Assembly (NCBI RefSeq): GCF_021390155.1
Contig: NZ_CP089985.1
Span: forward strand, 4,103,001 to 4,167,000
Source: Pseudomonas sp. HN11
GTDB taxonomy: Bacteria > Pseudomonadota > Gammaproteobacteria > Pseudomonadales > Pseudomonadaceae
Direction of reading: 5' to 3'
DNA: 64,000 bases
The position numbers and the translations under genes were made by a program. Numbering within the stretch: position 1 is the first letter of the stretch; each line of letters begins with the position of its first letter. The notes under the pieces are model-generated. The model saw only the letters and a program-made list of their open reading frames with translations, did no database searches and was not told where the DNA came from. Below, piece by piece: positions 40,439-51,929 of this stretch.

Positions 40439-42817
40439 TCACTTCCTTAACGTGGCGTTCAACCTTTGTTCAAGCGAGGTGAGGATATTTTGTGTCGTGG
40501 TATTCACCTCATCGTCATTAAGAGTGCGCGATGGATGCTGCCAGGTCAAGCCAACTGCAAGGCTTTTTCTATGCGGATCAATACCTTTACCTTGATAGAC
40601 GTCAAATAGCCTGAGGTCTGTCAGCCATTCCCCTGCATTTTCACGGATTACATCCAGAACGGCAGTGGCGGCCACGTCACGGTCGGCAATCAGCGCCAGG
40701 TCACGGCGCACTTCAGGGAAGCGCGACAACTCGCTGAATTTAGGCATTTTGCCCGCAGCCACTTCAGCCAGGACCAGTTCGAACACGAACACCGGACGAT
40801 CAAGACCGAGGGTCTTCGACAGCTCAGGGTGAATGGCACCGACGAAGCCCACCAGGCGACCTTCACGCTCAATGCGTGCCGTCTGGCCCGGGTGCAATGC
40901 CGGGTGGCTGCCAGGCACGAAAGTGAAGGCATCCAGAGCACCGGCAAAACCCAGTACCGCTTCGACGTCGGCCTTGACGTCGAAGAAGTCCACGGCATCG
41001 CGGCCCTGTGCCCAACCTTCCGGCAGACGGCTACCGCAGACCACACCGGCCAGCATCGGCTCTTGCTTCAAGCCGTCCAACTGACCGACAAAACGCAGGC
41101 CGCTTTCGAACATGCGTACGCGGTCTTGCTGGCGGTTCAGGTTATGGGAAAGCGCTTTCACCAGGCCTGGCCACAGCGACGAACGCATGGCGGCCATGTC
41201 GTTGGAGATCGGGTTGGCCAGCAACAGCGGCTCGACGCCTGGGTTGAACAGTTCGAACTGCTTTGGATCGATGAAGCTGTAAGTCACCGCTTCCTGATAA
41301 CCACGAGCGACCAGCAGGCGACGCAGCTCAGGCAGGTGCGCGCGCGCTTCGGCCTTCGGCTGTGGCGCCAGGCGCGCTTGCGGGTAACGAACCGGTAAAC
41401 GGTTGTAGCCGTAGAGGCGGGCCAGTTCTTCGATCAGGTCGACTTCCAGGCTTATATCGAAGCGATGGCTTGGCACCTCAACGGTCCACTGCCCTTCCCT
41501 GCCAGGGGACATACCCAAGCCGAGGGCCGACAACAATTGCTCGATTTCAGCCGGTTCGATTACCAGGCCAAGCATCTGCTCAACACTTTTGGCACGCAGG
41601 GTGATCGGCGCAACGGACGGGAGGTACTGTTCGTTGACGGTTTCGGTGATCGGGCCGGCTTCGCCACCGGTGATTTCCAGCAGCAGGCCAGTGGCACGCT
41701 CCATGGCTTCACGGGCGAGGTTCCAGTCCACACCGCGCTCGTAGCGGTGCGAGGCATCGGTGTGCAGGCCGTAGGAACGGGCCTTGCCAGCGATGGCGAT
41801 CTGGTCGAAGAACGCACTCTCCAGGAACACGTCGCGAGTGGTCGCGGACACGCCGCTGTGCTCGCCACCCATCACGCCGGCAATCGCCAGGGCGCGGGAG
41901 TGGTCAGCGATGACCAGGGTGTCGGCACGCAGGCTGACCTCCTGCCCGTCAAGCAGTACCAGCTTCTCGCCTTCTTCGGCCATGCGTACACGAATGCCGC
42001 CGTTGATTTCGGCAAGGTCGAACGCGTGCAGCGGTTGACCCAACTCCAGCATCACATAGTTGGTGATGTCGACGGCAGCATCGATGCTGCGTACGTCGGC
42101 ACGACGCAGGCGCTCCACCATCCAAAGCGGGGTTGGCTTGGACAGGTCGACGTTGCGGATCACACGGCCCAGGTAACGCGGGCAAGCGTTTGGCGCCAGC
42201 ACGTCGATCGGGCGCACTTCGTTGTGCATCGCAGGCACGGCGGCAACGACCGGACGGGTGACCGGGGCGCTGTACAACGCGCCGACTTCACGGGCCAAGC
42301 CAGCCAGGGACAGGCAGTCGCCACGGTTCGGGGTCAGGTCGACCTCGATGCTGGCGTCTTCCAGTTCCAGGTAAACGCGGATGTCCTGGCCCACTGGCGC
42401 ATCGGCCGGCAGCTCCATCAGACCATCATTGCCCTCGCCGACTTGCAGTTCAGCCTGGGAGCACAGCATGCCGTTGGATTCAACACCACGCAGCTTGGCT
42501 TTCTTGATCTTGAAGTCGCCCGGCAGCTCGGCACCGATCATGGCGAACGGGATCTTCAGGCCCGGACGCACGTTTGGCGCTCCGCACACGACCTGAAAGG
42601 TTTCCGCGCCGTTGCTGACCTGGCACACACGCAATTTGTCGGCATCGGGGTGCTGTTCGGTGCTCAGCACCTCGCCCACTACCACACCGCTGAAAACACC
42701 GGCGGTCGGCGTAACGCTATCGACCTCAAGACCTGCCATCGACAGACGCGCAACCAGCGCGTCGCGATCTACCTGCGGGCTTACCCAGCCACGCAGCCAT
42801 TGTTCACTGAATTTCAT
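40439..42817 (-). CDS. pheT: Phenylalanyl-tRNA synthetase beta subunit
   Basis: 792 aa, normal length. The N-terminal tRNA-binding domain (EQWLRGWVSPQVDRDALVAR) and B3/B4 editing domain are followed by B5 (YERGVDWNLAREAMERATGL) and the C-terminal ferredoxin-fold anticodon-binding domain (PEVRRDLALIADRDVAATAV). It works as an (alpha-beta)2 enzyme with PheS. It starts 26 nt after pheS. Confidence 0.97.
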   Translation of the reverse strand: MKFSEQWLRGWVSPQVDRDALVARLSMAGLEVDSVTPTAGVFSGVVVGEVLSTEQHPDADKLRVCQVSNGAETFQVVCGAPNVRPGLKIPFAMIGAELPGDFKIKKAKLRGVESNGMLCSQAELQVGEGNDGLMELPADAPVGQDIRVYLELEDASIEVDLTPNRGDCLSLAGLAREVGALYSAPVTRPVVAAVPAMHNEVRPIDVLAPNACPRYLGRVIRNVDLSKPTPLWMVERLRRADVRSIDAAVDITNYVMLELGQPLHAFDLAEINGGIRVRMAEEGEKLVLLDGQEVSLRADTLVIADHSRALAIAGVMGGEHSGVSATTRDVFLESAFFDQIAIAGKARSYGLHTDASHRYERGVDWNLAREAMERATGLLLEITGGEAGPITETVNEQYLPSVAPITLRAKSVEQMLGLVIEPAEIEQLLSALGLGMSPGREGQWTVEVPSHRFDISLEVDLIEELARLYGYNRLPVRYPQARLAPQPKAEARAHLPELRRLLVARGYQEAVTYSFIDPKQFELFNPGVEPLLLANPISNDMAAMRSSLWPGLVKALSHNLNRQQDRVRMFESGLRFVGQLDGLKQEPMLAGVVCGSRLPEGWAQGRDAVDFFDVKADVEAVLGFAGALDAFTFVPGSHPALHPGQTARIEREGRLVGFVGAIHPELSKTLGLDRPVFVFELVLAEVAAGKMPKFSELSRFPEVRRDLALIADRDVAATAVLDVIRENAGEWLTDLRLFDVYQGKGIDPHRKSLAVGLTWQHPSRTLNDDEVNTTTQNILTSLEQRLNATLRK

Positions 42818-42843
42818 CCTGCTCTCCTAAAGATTCGTTACGA

Positions 42844-43914
<1,071 letters not shown>

Positions 43915-43968
43915 ATGACGTTTAACACCCTGTGCTACAGAGTAGCCCAGGGTGACTGTCGGGGGTAC

Positions 43969-44325
43969 TTAAGCCAAGGTGGCTTTAGCTTTCTCGACAA
44001 TCGCAGCAAACGCCGCTTTTTCGTTCACTGCCAGATCAGCCAGAACCTTACGGTCGATCTCGATGGACGCTTTTTTCAGGCCAGCGATGAAACGGCTGTA
44101 GGACAGACCGTTAACACGTGCACCAGCGTTGATACGAGCGATCCACAGAGCGCGGAACTGACGTTTTTTCTGACGACGGTCACGGTAGGCGTATTGGCCT
44201 GCCTTGATTACCGCTTGCTTGGCAACACGGAACACGCGTGAACGCGCGCCGTAGTAGCCTTTAGCAAGTTTCAGAATTTTTTTGTGACGTTTACGGGCAA
44301 TGACGCCACGCTTTACACGAGCCAT
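43969..44325 (-). CDS. rplT: 50S ribosomal protein L20
   Basis: 118 aa, full length, very basic. The signature is [20 protein letters not shown], then [20 protein letters not shown]. In the conserved infC-rpmI-rplT order; L20 represses this operon in enterobacteria. Confidence 0.98.
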
Positions 44326-44355
44326 GAGTTACTTCCTCTATTCTTGATCCAAAAA

Positions 44356-44550
44356 TTAACGAAGGCGCAGCATGCGCTCGACTTTTGCCACGTCAGACGG
44401 ATGCAGCAAGCTGCTACCGCGCAGTTGACGCTTACGCTTGGTCGACATTTTGGTCAGGATGTGGCTCTTGAAAGCGTGCTTGTGCTTGATACCGTTAGCA
44501 GTTTTCAGAAACCGCTTAGCAGCACCACTTTTAGTCTTCATCTTTGGCAT
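44356..44550 (-). CDS. rpmI: 50S ribosomal protein L35
   Basis: 64 aa: [20 protein letters not shown], then [20 protein letters not shown]. Normal length and position between infC and rplT. Confidence 0.98.
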   Translation of the reverse strand: MPKMKTKSGAAKRFLKTANGIKHKHAFKSHILTKMSTKRKRQLRGSSLLHPSDVAKVERMLRLR

Positions 44551-44610
44551 GTTCGGATACTCCGCATTCAGTTGATAAACATAATCAGAAGGCCTGCCGT
44601 GCCCTGTTGA

Positions 44611-45159
44611 TTACTTCTTCTTTTTCGGGGCGATGACCATAATCAGCTGGCGTCCTTCCATCTTAGGATGCTGCTCGACGGAACCATACTCCAGCAGGTC
44701 AGCTTCAACCCGCTTGAGGAGTTCCATCCCCAGCTCCTGGTGGGCCATCTCACGGCCGCGGAATCGCAAGGATACCTTAGCCCTGTCCCCATCACTCAGG
44801 AAACGTACCAGGTTGCGCAGTTTTACCTGGTAATCCCCTTCCTCCGTCCCTGGACGAAACTTGATTTCTTTTACTTGAATCTGCTTCTGGTTCTTCTTCG
44901 CTGCAGCAATCTGCTTCTTCTTTTCGAAGATCGACTTGCCGTAGTCCATCACCCGGCAAACAGGCGGGACTGCGTCGGCGGAGATTTCCACCAGGTCCAA
45001 TTTGGACTCTTCAGCGATACGAAGCGCTTCATCAATCGAGACGATGCCAATCTGCTCGCCGTCAGCGCCAATTAACCGAACCTCGCGTGCCGAGATATTC
45101 TCGTTGATCGGGGCTTTCGGTGCAGCTCGTTTATCTTGTCTCATTTCACGCTTAATAAT
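44611..45159 (-). CDS. infC: Translation initiation factor IF-3 (rare ATT start)
   Basis: 182 aa if translation begins at the second of three tandem ATT codons (45160-45162, 45157-45159, 45154-45156), which has GGAG 5 nt upstream. The first ATG (45144) gives 177 aa but has no Shine-Dalgarno. ATT starts are the known basis of IF3 self-control. The N-terminal domain ([20 protein letters not shown]) and C-terminal domain ([20 protein letters not shown]) are intact. The first ATT overlaps the thrS stop. Confidence 0.93.
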   Translation of the reverse strand: MIKREMRQDKRAAPKAPINENISAREVRLIGADGEQIGIVSIDEALRIAEESKLDLVEISADAVPPVCRVMDYGKSIFEKKKQIAAAKKNQKQIQVKEIKFRPGTEEGDYQVKLRNLVRFLSDGDRAKVSLRFRGREMAHQELGMELLKRVEADLLEYGSVEQHPKMEGRQLIMVIAPKKKK

Positions 45160-45161
45160 AA

Positions 45162-47084
45162 TTACTCCGAATCTGGGCGACCACGCCGGGAAACCGCTTG
45201 CGCGAGGAACTCAGCGAACTGGGCGACGGGCATCGAGCCCAGGTCAGCACCTTCACGAGTACGCACAGCGACAGTCTGCATCTCGACTTCCCGATCTCCG
45301 ATAACCAAAAGATAGGGAACCTTGAGCAAAGTATGCTCACGGATTTTAAAGCCGATCTTTTCATTTCTCAAGTCGGACTTGGCACGAAACCCGCTTTCGT
45401 TGAGAGTTTTTTCAACTTCAGCGGCAAAATCTGCCTGTTTATCAGTGATATTCATGATCACTGCCTGGGTCGGAGCCAGCCACGCAGGGAATGCACCCTC
45501 GTAGTGCTCGATCAGGATCCCGACGAACCGCTCGAACGAGCCAAGTATCGCCCGGTGCAGCATGACCGGGTGTTTACGGCTGTTGTCTTCGGACACGTAT
45601 TCGGCGCCCAAACGGATCGGCAGGTTAAAATCGAGCTGCAGGGTACCACACTGCCAGACGCGGCCAAGGCAATCTTTCAGCGAGAACTCGATCTTCGGAC
45701 CGTAGAAAGCGCCTTCGCCCGGCTGCAAATCGTACGCAAGGCCCGCGCTGTCGAGCGCAGCGGCCAGTGCAGCTTCGGCGCGATCCCACAGCTCATCGGA
45801 ACCGACGCGTTTTTCCGGACGAGTGGAGAGCTTCATCTCGACTTCGGTAAAGCCGAAATCGCGATAAACGTCCATGGTCAGCTTGATGAAAGCAGCGGAC
45901 TCGGCCTGCATCTGCTCTTCGGTACAGAAGATGTGAGCGTCATCCTGGGTAAAGCCACGCACGCGCATGATGCCGTGCAGCGCACCTGATGGCTCGTTAC
46001 GGTGGCAAGCACCGAATTCGGCCAGGCGCATTGGCAATTCGCGGTAGCTTTTGAGGCCTTGATTGAACACCTGCACGTGGCAAGGGCAGTTCATCGGCTT
46101 GATGGCGTAATCGCGGTTTTCCGACTGGGTGGTGAACATGTTGTCGGCATAGTTGGCCCAGTGCCCGGATTTCTCCCAGAGGCTACGGTCAACGACCTGG
46201 GGCGTCTTGATCTCCAGGTAGCCGTTCTCACGCTGTACTTTGCGCATGTACTGCTCAAGCACCTGGTACAGGGTCCAGCCGTTCGGGTGCCAGAACACCA
46301 TGCCCGGCGCTTCTTCCTGGAGGTGGAACAGGTTCAGGCGCTTGCCGATCTTGCGGTGGTCGCGTTTTTCGGCTTCTTCGATGCGCTGGATGTAGGCCGC
46401 CAGCTGCTTCTTGTCAGCCCAGGCGGTGCCGTAGATCCGTTGCAGTTGCTCGTTCTTCGCGTCGCCACGCCAGTAGGCGCCGGATAACTTGGTCAGCTTG
46501 AACGATTTGAGGAAGCGCGTGTTCGGCACGTGCGGGCCACGGCACATATCGACATATTCTTCGTGGTAGTACAGGCCCATGGCCTGTTCTTCCGGCATGT
46601 CTTCCACCAGACGCAGCTTGTAATCTTCGCCACGGGCGGTAAACACGTCGATCACTTCGGCGCGCGGCGTGACCTTTTTGATCACGTCGTAATCTTTTTC
46701 GATCAGCTGGTGCATGCGCTGTTCGATGGCGGCCAGGTCGTCCGGAGTGAAAGGACGCTCATAGGCGATATCGTAATAGAAGCCTTCTTCAATGACCGGC
46801 CCAATCACCATTTTCGCGGTAGGGTACAGTTGCTTGACCGCATGGCCAATCAAGTGCGCGCAAGAGTGGCGAATGATCTCCAGCCCCTCTTGATCCTTGG
46901 GCGTGATGATTTGCAGGCTGGCGTCGCGAGTGATCAGATCGCTGGCATCGACGAGCTTGCCGTCGACCTTACCGGCCACGGTGGCCTTGGCCAGGCCTGC
47001 ACCAATGGATGCGGCGACCTCGGCGACGGAAACCGAATGATCGAATGAACGTTGACTGCCGTCGGGAAGAGTAATAGTTGGCAT
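45162..47084 (-). CDS. thrS: Threonyl-tRNA synthetase
   Basis: 640 aa from the ATG at 47084, which has GAGGAGG upstream; the longer frame is not used. The TGS domain ([20 protein letters not shown]), the editing domain with [16 protein letters not shown], and the class II core with [15 protein letters not shown] and the C-terminal anticodon-binding domain ([20 protein letters not shown]) are complete. Confidence 0.98.
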   Translation of the reverse strand: MPTITLPDGSQRSFDHSVSVAEVAASIGAGLAKATVAGKVDGKLVDASDLITRDASLQIITPKDQEGLEIIRHSCAHLIGHAVKQLYPTAKMVIGPVIEEGFYYDIAYERPFTPDDLAAIEQRMHQLIEKDYDVIKKVTPRAEVIDVFTARGEDYKLRLVEDMPEEQAMGLYYHEEYVDMCRGPHVPNTRFLKSFKLTKLSGAYWRGDAKNEQLQRIYGTAWADKKQLAAYIQRIEEAEKRDHRKIGKRLNLFHLQEEAPGMVFWHPNGWTLYQVLEQYMRKVQRENGYLEIKTPQVVDRSLWEKSGHWANYADNMFTTQSENRDYAIKPMNCPCHVQVFNQGLKSYRELPMRLAEFGACHRNEPSGALHGIMRVRGFTQDDAHIFCTEEQMQAESAAFIKLTMDVYRDFGFTEVEMKLSTRPEKRVGSDELWDRAEAALAAALDSAGLAYDLQPGEGAFYGPKIEFSLKDCLGRVWQCGTLQLDFNLPIRLGAEYVSEDNSRKHPVMLHRAILGSFERFVGILIEHYEGAFPAWLAPTQAVIMNITDKQADFAAEVEKTLNESGFRAKSDLRNEKIGFKIREHTLLKVPYLLVIGDREVEMQTVAVRTREGADLGSMPVAQFAEFLAQAVSRRGRPDSE

Positions 47085-47450
47085 GGCGCCTCCTCTCCTA
47101 GTGGTGACCCCTACCAAAGGTCACGTGGGTTGGGATGAGCCAGTACAAGATCCAATACCAGGCCGTTCAGTGATGAACGCCTGCCTTACAGCGGCAGGAG
47201 CCTTTCGGCCAACCGATAATCGAACCAGAGTGACTGGAGTGAGCTAAAAAGAACGTGGCAAGGCGGCGATGGGCGCGCCTGGAAATAGCCAAGCGAAAGA
47301 TGCTAGCACAGATGAACGGTCATCGTGCCGCCGCTATCTTCTGTAAACACAAATTCCGTCCTTTATAGCTGCAAAAGTGAACTTGAGCTGTACGCAATGC
47401 CTCAAACCCACTGAGAATCGCCGTTCGTCCTCGACCCAAAGGAGCATCCT
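47085..47450. promoter_or_regulatory. thrS leader and divergent promoter region
   Basis: 366 bp between thrS and the divergent small secreted protein. Two adjacent perfect stems (CGTTCA 47164-47169/TGAACG 47174-47179, and CCTGCC 47180-47185/GGCAGG 47193-47198) lie about 80-115 bp before thrS on its leader side. They could form a control structure as known for thrS in E. coli, though not by shared sequence. Confidence 0.45.
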
Positions 47451-47451
47451 C

Positions 47452-47766
47452 ATGATGCGTTTTACCTCTACCCTCGCTCTCGCCGCTTCCCTGACCCTCC
47501 TCTCCCTCGGCGCACAAGCTGCAGCGCCGTCGAACTGGCCAGCCGGTGCTCGCGACAGCTTCGTCAGCGACTGCAGCGCAGCCGCCAGCCAGAACGTAGA
47601 CGTCAAAACTGCCAAAGCCCATTGCGAATGTGGCGCTGACAAGATCAACGCTGAGCTGAGCACCGCCGAAATCAAGGAACTGATGACCAATCAGAACGCC
47701 AGCCCTGAGCTTAAAAACAAAGCGGTCGCGGCTATTTCATCCTGCAAAGTGGTGAAGAAAAAGTAA
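47452..47766 (+). CDS. Small periplasmic protein with paired cysteines
   Basis: 104 aa. AAAGGAG lies 8 nt before the ATG at 47452. A clear signal peptide (about 1-24, ending AQAAA) leads to a mature part of about 80 residues with four cysteines (SDCSAA, AHCEC, SSC) that could form disulfides. Function unknown; the protein is typical of Pseudomonas. Confidence 0.85.
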   Translation: MMRFTSTLALAASLTLLSLGAQAAAPSNWPAGARDSFVSDCSAAASQNVDVKTAKAHCECGADKINAELSTAEIKELMTNQNASPELKNKAVAAISSCKVVKKK

Positions 47767-47877
47767 GATTTGCAATTGGTCACACAGCTGCTTTGCCGGA
47801 AAAATGGCTATAAAACTGCCGTTTCTCACAAATTACATAGCTTTTACGGCTTTTTTTACGAGCTGATATTTCGAGCT

Positions 47878-47900
47878 AAAGCCCCGTAAATCGGGGCTTT
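47878..47900 (+). terminator. Terminator-like stem after the small periplasmic protein gene
   Basis: A 9-bp stem (AAAGCCCCG/CGGGGCTTT) with a 5-nt loop; usable in both directions because of A/T flanks. Confidence 0.65.
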
Positions 47901-48055
47901 CAGCCGACCAAAGCACTAAACGCAACGCTATTGATTAGCAAACAATGCCTTGGGGGGGCTCCCAAGCCGAACATTTCGACTATGATAGCCCGGTGTGCCC
48001 AGTTGGCCTGAGCAGCACAGCACTACTGAAAATATATGTTTCTTGGAGATACACC

Positions 48056-48268
48056 ATGTCTAATCGCCAAACCGGCACCGTTAAATGGTTCAACGATGAA
48101 AAAGGCTTCGGCTTCATCACTCCTCAAGGTGGCGGTGACGACCTGTTCGTACACTTCAAAGCTATCGAAAGCGACGGTTTCAAAAGCCTGAAAGAAGGCC
48201 AAACCGTTTCCTTCGTGGCTGAGAAAGGCCAAAAGGGTATGCAAGCTGCACAGGTTCGCGGCGAGTAA
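48056..48268 (+). CDS. cspA: Cold-shock domain protein (CspA/CapB type)
   Basis: 70 aa with RNP1 (KGFGFI) and RNP2 (LFVHF): [18 protein letters not shown]. It is a single OB-fold RNA/DNA-binding chaperone. TTGGAG lies 7 nt before the ATG. A long upstream gap (about 150 nt after the previous terminator) fits the long leader usual for csp genes. A strong terminator follows. Confidence 0.95.
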   Translation: MSNRQTGTVKWFNDEKGFGFITPQGGGDDLFVHFKAIESDGFKSLKEGQTVSFVAEKGQKGMQAAQVRGE

Positions 48269-48283
48269 TTCTCCGCTGAGCTA

Positions 48284-48316
48284 AAAAAACCCCGTCCATG
48301 TGACGGGGTTTTTTAT
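48284..48316. terminator. Bidirectional terminator after cspA
   Basis: Stem AACCCCGTC/GACGGGGTT with a 5-nt loop and A6/T6 on both sides; serves cspA and possibly the convergent inhibitor gene. Confidence 0.85.
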
Positions 48317-48341
48317 GGGTGCTACAAAAGCCTGTAGCAGT

Positions 48342-48662
48342 TTATCCGCAATTGACCCGTGTGATCACCAGGTTGTCGTCGGTGTTCAGGTTCAAGCGGT
48401 CAGAGCGGTATTCCAGGGTGATCATGTCGTTAGGCTTGAGGATGCGAGCGTTCTGCGCACCGGCACGGGTACGCGCCTGTTCCAGTAACTGGGGCGAGGC
48501 TTTCTGGCCGATGGTGAATTCGGCGGCCTTCGACTCACAGCGGCTATGACCGGCATCGGTCACGGCGGCGTCTTTGGCTGGCTCAGAGGCACCCGGGGTG
48601 CTGCAACCCGCCAACGCGAGTGCTGCCAACAAAGTACCGAATGATGCGAGCTTCCAAGGCAT
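48342..48662 (-). CDS. I78-type peptidase inhibitor lipoprotein
   Basis: 106 aa from the ATG at 48662 with GGAGG upstream. A lipobox (LALAGC, Cys about 19) marks a lipoprotein. The C-terminal domain (FTIGQKASPQLLEQARTRAG, then ARILKPNDMITLEYRSDRLN and VITRVNCG) matches the I78 inhibitor family, expected to bind serine proteases outside the cytoplasm. Confidence 0.88.
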   Translation of the reverse strand: MPWKLASFGTLLAALALAGCSTPGASEPAKDAAVTDAGHSRCESKAAEFTIGQKASPQLLEQARTRAGAQNARILKPNDMITLEYRSDRLNLNTDDNLVITRVNCG

Positions 48663-48806
48663 GAAGCCTCCTATGATAAAAAATGGACAGAGATTTTGCG
48701 ACATCGATTGGACGGATTGGTTTCAAGACGTAAACCGCCGCAGAGCAAGTCTGCCTGACTCTCGACAGGCATTCGCCCGGTCAATCGTGACCAGATATGA
48801 ACGAAA

Positions 48807-49184
48807 TCAGTAGATATCGATGTAGGCAAATTCCGGCGTCGGCCAATTCTGCTCCAGCGCATTGAAAATCTGGGTCACCCAGACTTCATCGCTGGCGGCC
48901 ACATTGCCGACGCATCCGGAGCCTTTTGCCCAGGTCTCCAGACGAAACAGCAGCCCGTCGATGTCCACTCCGCCTACAACCTTTCCAGAGGAAATATAGG
49001 CGATTCCAGCTTTGGTCACCCGCAGTTGGGTATGTTCGTCATCGCTGGCGTTGGCGAGCAGTTGGCGCACATTCGCCAACGTCAGGTTCTCGGGGTTGTT
49101 CAAGTCAATCTGCACGTGGTTTCCCCGGCTATTAAACAAGCGGACAGTGTCGCACAGCCGCGACGTCATTCCGACGCGCTTCAT
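48807..49184 (-). CDS. Conserved hypothetical protein
   Basis: 125 aa, probably cytosolic, no known motif. The N-terminus (VRLFNSRGNHVQIDLNNPEN) and acidic C-terminus (PTPEFAYIDIY) suggest a small mixed alpha/beta fold. Isolated gene; function unknown. Confidence 0.75.
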   Translation of the reverse strand: MKRVGMTSRLCDTVRLFNSRGNHVQIDLNNPENLTLANVRQLLANASDDEHTQLRVTKAGIAYISSGKVVGGVDIDGLLFRLETWAKGSGCVGNVAASDEVWVTQIFNALEQNWPTPEFAYIDIY

Positions 49185-49287
49185 GCCTAAGTATCAGTGC
49201 CAAACACGCTGCAAAATGGTTAACTGGGCCCGTAAGAACCGCGTTCCAGCGCACTGCCCTGCCCTTTCAGCCCCCCGCGAGATATTC

Positions 49288-49500
49288 ATGACCACCGTAA
49301 CGCTCCAAGCCGACATCAAAGCCAAGTGGCCCCAAGGACAGAGTTCCTACAGCCCCGGAAGCCCAGAGGAATTGGCGATCATCGGTATCGACCTGCTGGT
49401 CAAGGAATTGGGCACACAAGCGGCGCAAGCATTCATCGGCCAGATATTCGAGAAATATCCAGCCGACCACATGGGGGCACACGACCCCGAGCGCGAATAA
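49288..49500 (+). CDS. Small hypothetical protein
   Basis: 70 aa. GAGAT lies 5 nt before the ATG at 49288. It is mostly helical and without known motifs (PEELAIIGIDLLVKELGTQA). Convergent with the nucleoside hydrolase. Function unknown. Confidence 0.65.
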   Translation: MTTVTLQADIKAKWPQGQSSYSPGSPEELAIIGIDLLVKELGTQAAQAFIGQIFEKYPADHMGAHDPERE

Positions 49501-49503
49501 GAA

Positions 49504-49528
49504 CCGGCCGGCGAACGCCGACCGGTAA
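49504..49528. terminator. GC-rich stem between convergent genes
   Basis: An imperfect stem (CCGGCCGGCG/CGCCGACCGG) between the small gene and the nucleoside hydrolase; no strong T-run. Confidence 0.45.
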
Positions 49529-49533
49529 AGCCA

Positions 49534-50562
49534 TTACTTCAGACGCGCCAGGCGCTCGGTCAGCAGATCGAAGAAGCCCTGGGCGTCGCCATTCTCGACC
49601 CAGAACACATTCTTTTCCTGCTTCAGGCCGTCGTACCAGTCGACGATGGTCTGGCCGAAGGTCGGGCCTTCACGGCTATCCACCACCATATTGGCCTGAC
49701 GCCCACTGAACAGCGAAGGCTTGAGCAGATAGGCGATGACGGTGGCGTCATGCACCGGGCCGCCTGGAATGCCGTAGTGTTCCATGTCGCCCTTGACGTA
49801 TTCGTTAAGAATATCGCCCACCACCTTGCTCGCGTTGTTCTTGATGTCGGCGATCTTTTTCAGGCGCGCCTCGCTGGTCAGTACCTTGTGGGTCACGTCC
49901 AGCGGCAGATAGGTCAGCTTGACGCCACTCTTGAGCACAATCTCGGCCGCAACCGGGTCAGCGAACAGATTGAATTCCGCCACGGGCGTGATATTGCCGC
50001 CATTGAAGTGCGCGCCGCCCATCACCACCACTTCCTTGATGCCTTGGGTGATTTCCGGCGCCTGGGTCAGCGCCAGCGCCAGGTTGGTCTGCGGGCCGAG
50101 CATGGCGATGGTGATGCTGTGAGGCTTGGCGGTGGTCAAGGTCTTGATGAGGTAATCAACGGCATTGCCATCAGCCAGGCCCTTCTTGGGCTCATGCACG
50201 GTGACGCCGGAAATGCCTTCCTTGCCGTGGATATTCTCGGCGTAGATCGGCTTGCGCAACAGTGGCGCAGGCGCGCCGGCATATACCGGAATTTCTTCGC
50301 GCCCTGCCCACTCGCGGGCCAGCCGTGCGTTGCGGGAGGTCTTGTCCAGGCGCACGTTGCCAGCGACGGTAGTCAGCGCGCGGATGTTCAGCTCATCCGG
50401 GGAAGCCATGGCGAACAGCAAGGCGACCACATCATCGGCACCAGGGTCGGTATCGATGATCAAATCGACCTTTTCCGCCGCCTGGGCGCTTGCAGCAGTG
50501 AGTGCGGACAAAAGCAGAACACTCCGGAACAGGTTTTTCAGGGTTGGGAGACCACGTTGCAT
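49534..50562 (-). CDS. Secreted inosine/uridine-preferring nucleoside hydrolase
   Basis: 342 aa with a signal peptide (about 1-28, cleavage near AQAAE). The Ca-binding motif LIIDTDPGADDVVALLFAM follows directly, and MGGAHFNGGNITPVAEFN and PLDVTHKVL are typical of the IunH family. It would split ribonucleosides to base and ribose outside the cytoplasm. It is the last gene of the ribose operon, 25 nt after rbsD, so released ribose could enter through RbsABC. Confidence 0.92.
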   Translation of the reverse strand: MQRGLPTLKNLFRSVLLLSALTAASAQAAEKVDLIIDTDPGADDVVALLFAMASPDELNIRALTTVAGNVRLDKTSRNARLAREWAGREEIPVYAGAPAPLLRKPIYAENIHGKEGISGVTVHEPKKGLADGNAVDYLIKTLTTAKPHSITIAMLGPQTNLALALTQAPEITQGIKEVVVMGGAHFNGGNITPVAEFNLFADPVAAEIVLKSGVKLTYLPLDVTHKVLTSEARLKKIADIKNNASKVVGDILNEYVKGDMEHYGIPGGPVHDATVIAYLLKPSLFSGRQANMVVDSREGPTFGQTIVDWYDGLKQEKNVFWVENGDAQGFFDLLTERLARLK

Positions 50563-50587
50563 AAAACACTCCTTGTCGTTGAGAACG

Positions 50588-50992
50588 CTAGAACGTTACG
50601 CCGGACACCAGCGCGATATTGCAATAAGGCTGACACTCACCAGTGCGTACCACGGCGCGCGCCTTGCGGCTCAGCTGTTTGAATTCTTCATGGCTGACCA
50701 GACGCCGCTCACCGAGGGCGGCCTGCTCTGTGAGTGTATTGAGCTCGGCAAGCGCCGGCGGTTGCTTGAGCAGAATTTCTTCCGCCAACACATGGCTTTC
50801 TACCTGCATTTCGCTGAGCACGATACGCAAGGTGCTGATGAAATCCGGGATGCCCTGGGTCAGCGCCAGGTCAATCAGCTCGACGCCTGGCGGCACCGGC
50901 AGGCCGGCGTCGCCGATCACCAGGATGTCACCATGCCCCAGCGAAGCGATCACACGCGACAGGGCAATATTGAGCAGAGGTGTCTTTTTCAT
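50588..50992 (-). CDS. rbsD: D-ribose pyranase
   Basis: 134 aa. The blocks [40 protein letters not shown] and [19 protein letters not shown] are characteristic. It converts beta-pyranose to beta-furanose ribose for RbsK. It overlaps the rbsK stop by 4 nt. Confidence 0.97.
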   Translation of the reverse strand: MKKTPLLNIALSRVIASLGHGDILVIGDAGLPVPPGVELIDLALTQGIPDFISTLRIVLSEMQVESHVLAEEILLKQPPALAELNTLTEQAALGERRLVSHEEFKQLSRKARAVVRTGECQPYCNIALVSGVTF

Positions 50993-51906
50993 GAGGGCAC
51001 AAAACCTTGTACGTCATTCAGCGTTGGAATAGAGGGTTGCGCACCCGCGCGGGTCACCGACAGCGCCGCCGCGACCTGGCCGAAACGAATGGCTTCAGCC
51101 TCGCTTTTGCCGTTGGCTAACGCCGCGGCGAAACCGCCAACAAATGTGTCGCCTGCTGCCGTGGTATCTACCGCCGTGACCTTTGGTGCCTGCAAGTGCT
51201 CAAAGCGCTGGCCGTCGGTAAACAGCGCGCCCTGAGAACCCAAGGTGATGATGACTTTGCCAGCGCCTGCCTGGATCAACTGCGTCGCTGCTGCCTTGGC
51301 ACTCTCAATGGAGTCGACCGTCACGCCACTCAAAGCGGTGGCTTCACTTTCATTGGGAATCAGGTAGTCGATAGAGGCGTACCACTCAGCCGGCAATGGA
51401 CCGCTGGCCGGGGCCGGATTGAGGATCACCGTCTTGCCCAGTTCACGACCGCGCTTGAGGGTGAAACCCACCGTATTCATCGGCACTTCCAGTTGGCAGA
51501 CGATTACGTCGGCCGCCTTCAGCACCGCATCGCACGCCTGCAACGAGGCGGGCGTCAGTTCGCCGTTACTGCCCGCCACGATCACGATCGCGTTCTGACT
51601 GCTGTCATCGACCACGATCAAGGCCACGCCACTGGAACCATCCACGGTGCTGACGGCCTGGCAATCGATGCCTTCCACCAACAGCGCATCACGCAACTCG
51701 ATGCCATAGGCATCGGTGCCGACGCAGCCAATCATTGAAACATCAGCGCCCAGACGGGCCGAAGCGACGGCCTGGTTCGCGCCCTTTCCGCCAGGCACGG
51801 TGGAAAATGTCTGCCCGATGAGTGTTTCACCGGCCCGCGGCAGCCGGCTGGCGCGAGTGACCAGGTCCATGTTCAAGCTGCCTACTACCACTACTTTTGC
51901 TGGCAT
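50989..51906 (-). CDS. rbsK: Ribokinase
   Basis: 305 aa PfkB-type kinase: [20 protein letters not shown] (N-terminal), [20 protein letters not shown], and the C-terminal signature [20 protein letters not shown] with the catalytic Asp. It phosphorylates ribose to ribose-5-phosphate. It overlaps rbsD and is 23 nt after rbsR. Confidence 0.97.
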   Translation of the reverse strand: MPAKVVVVGSLNMDLVTRASRLPRAGETLIGQTFSTVPGGKGANQAVASARLGADVSMIGCVGTDAYGIELRDALLVEGIDCQAVSTVDGSSGVALIVVDDSSQNAIVIVAGSNGELTPASLQACDAVLKAADVIVCQLEVPMNTVGFTLKRGRELGKTVILNPAPASGPLPAEWYASIDYLIPNESEATALSGVTVDSIESAKAAATQLIQAGAGKVIITLGSQGALFTDGQRFEHLQAPKVTAVDTTAAGDTFVGGFAAALANGKSEAEAIRFGQVAAALSVTRAGAQPSIPTLNDVQGFVPS

Positions 51907-51929
51907 ACATCAGTACTCATCAATTCGGT

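Noticed and set aside
45198..47048. Plus-strand frames opposite thrS
   Set aside because: Shadows; thrS is complete and conserved.
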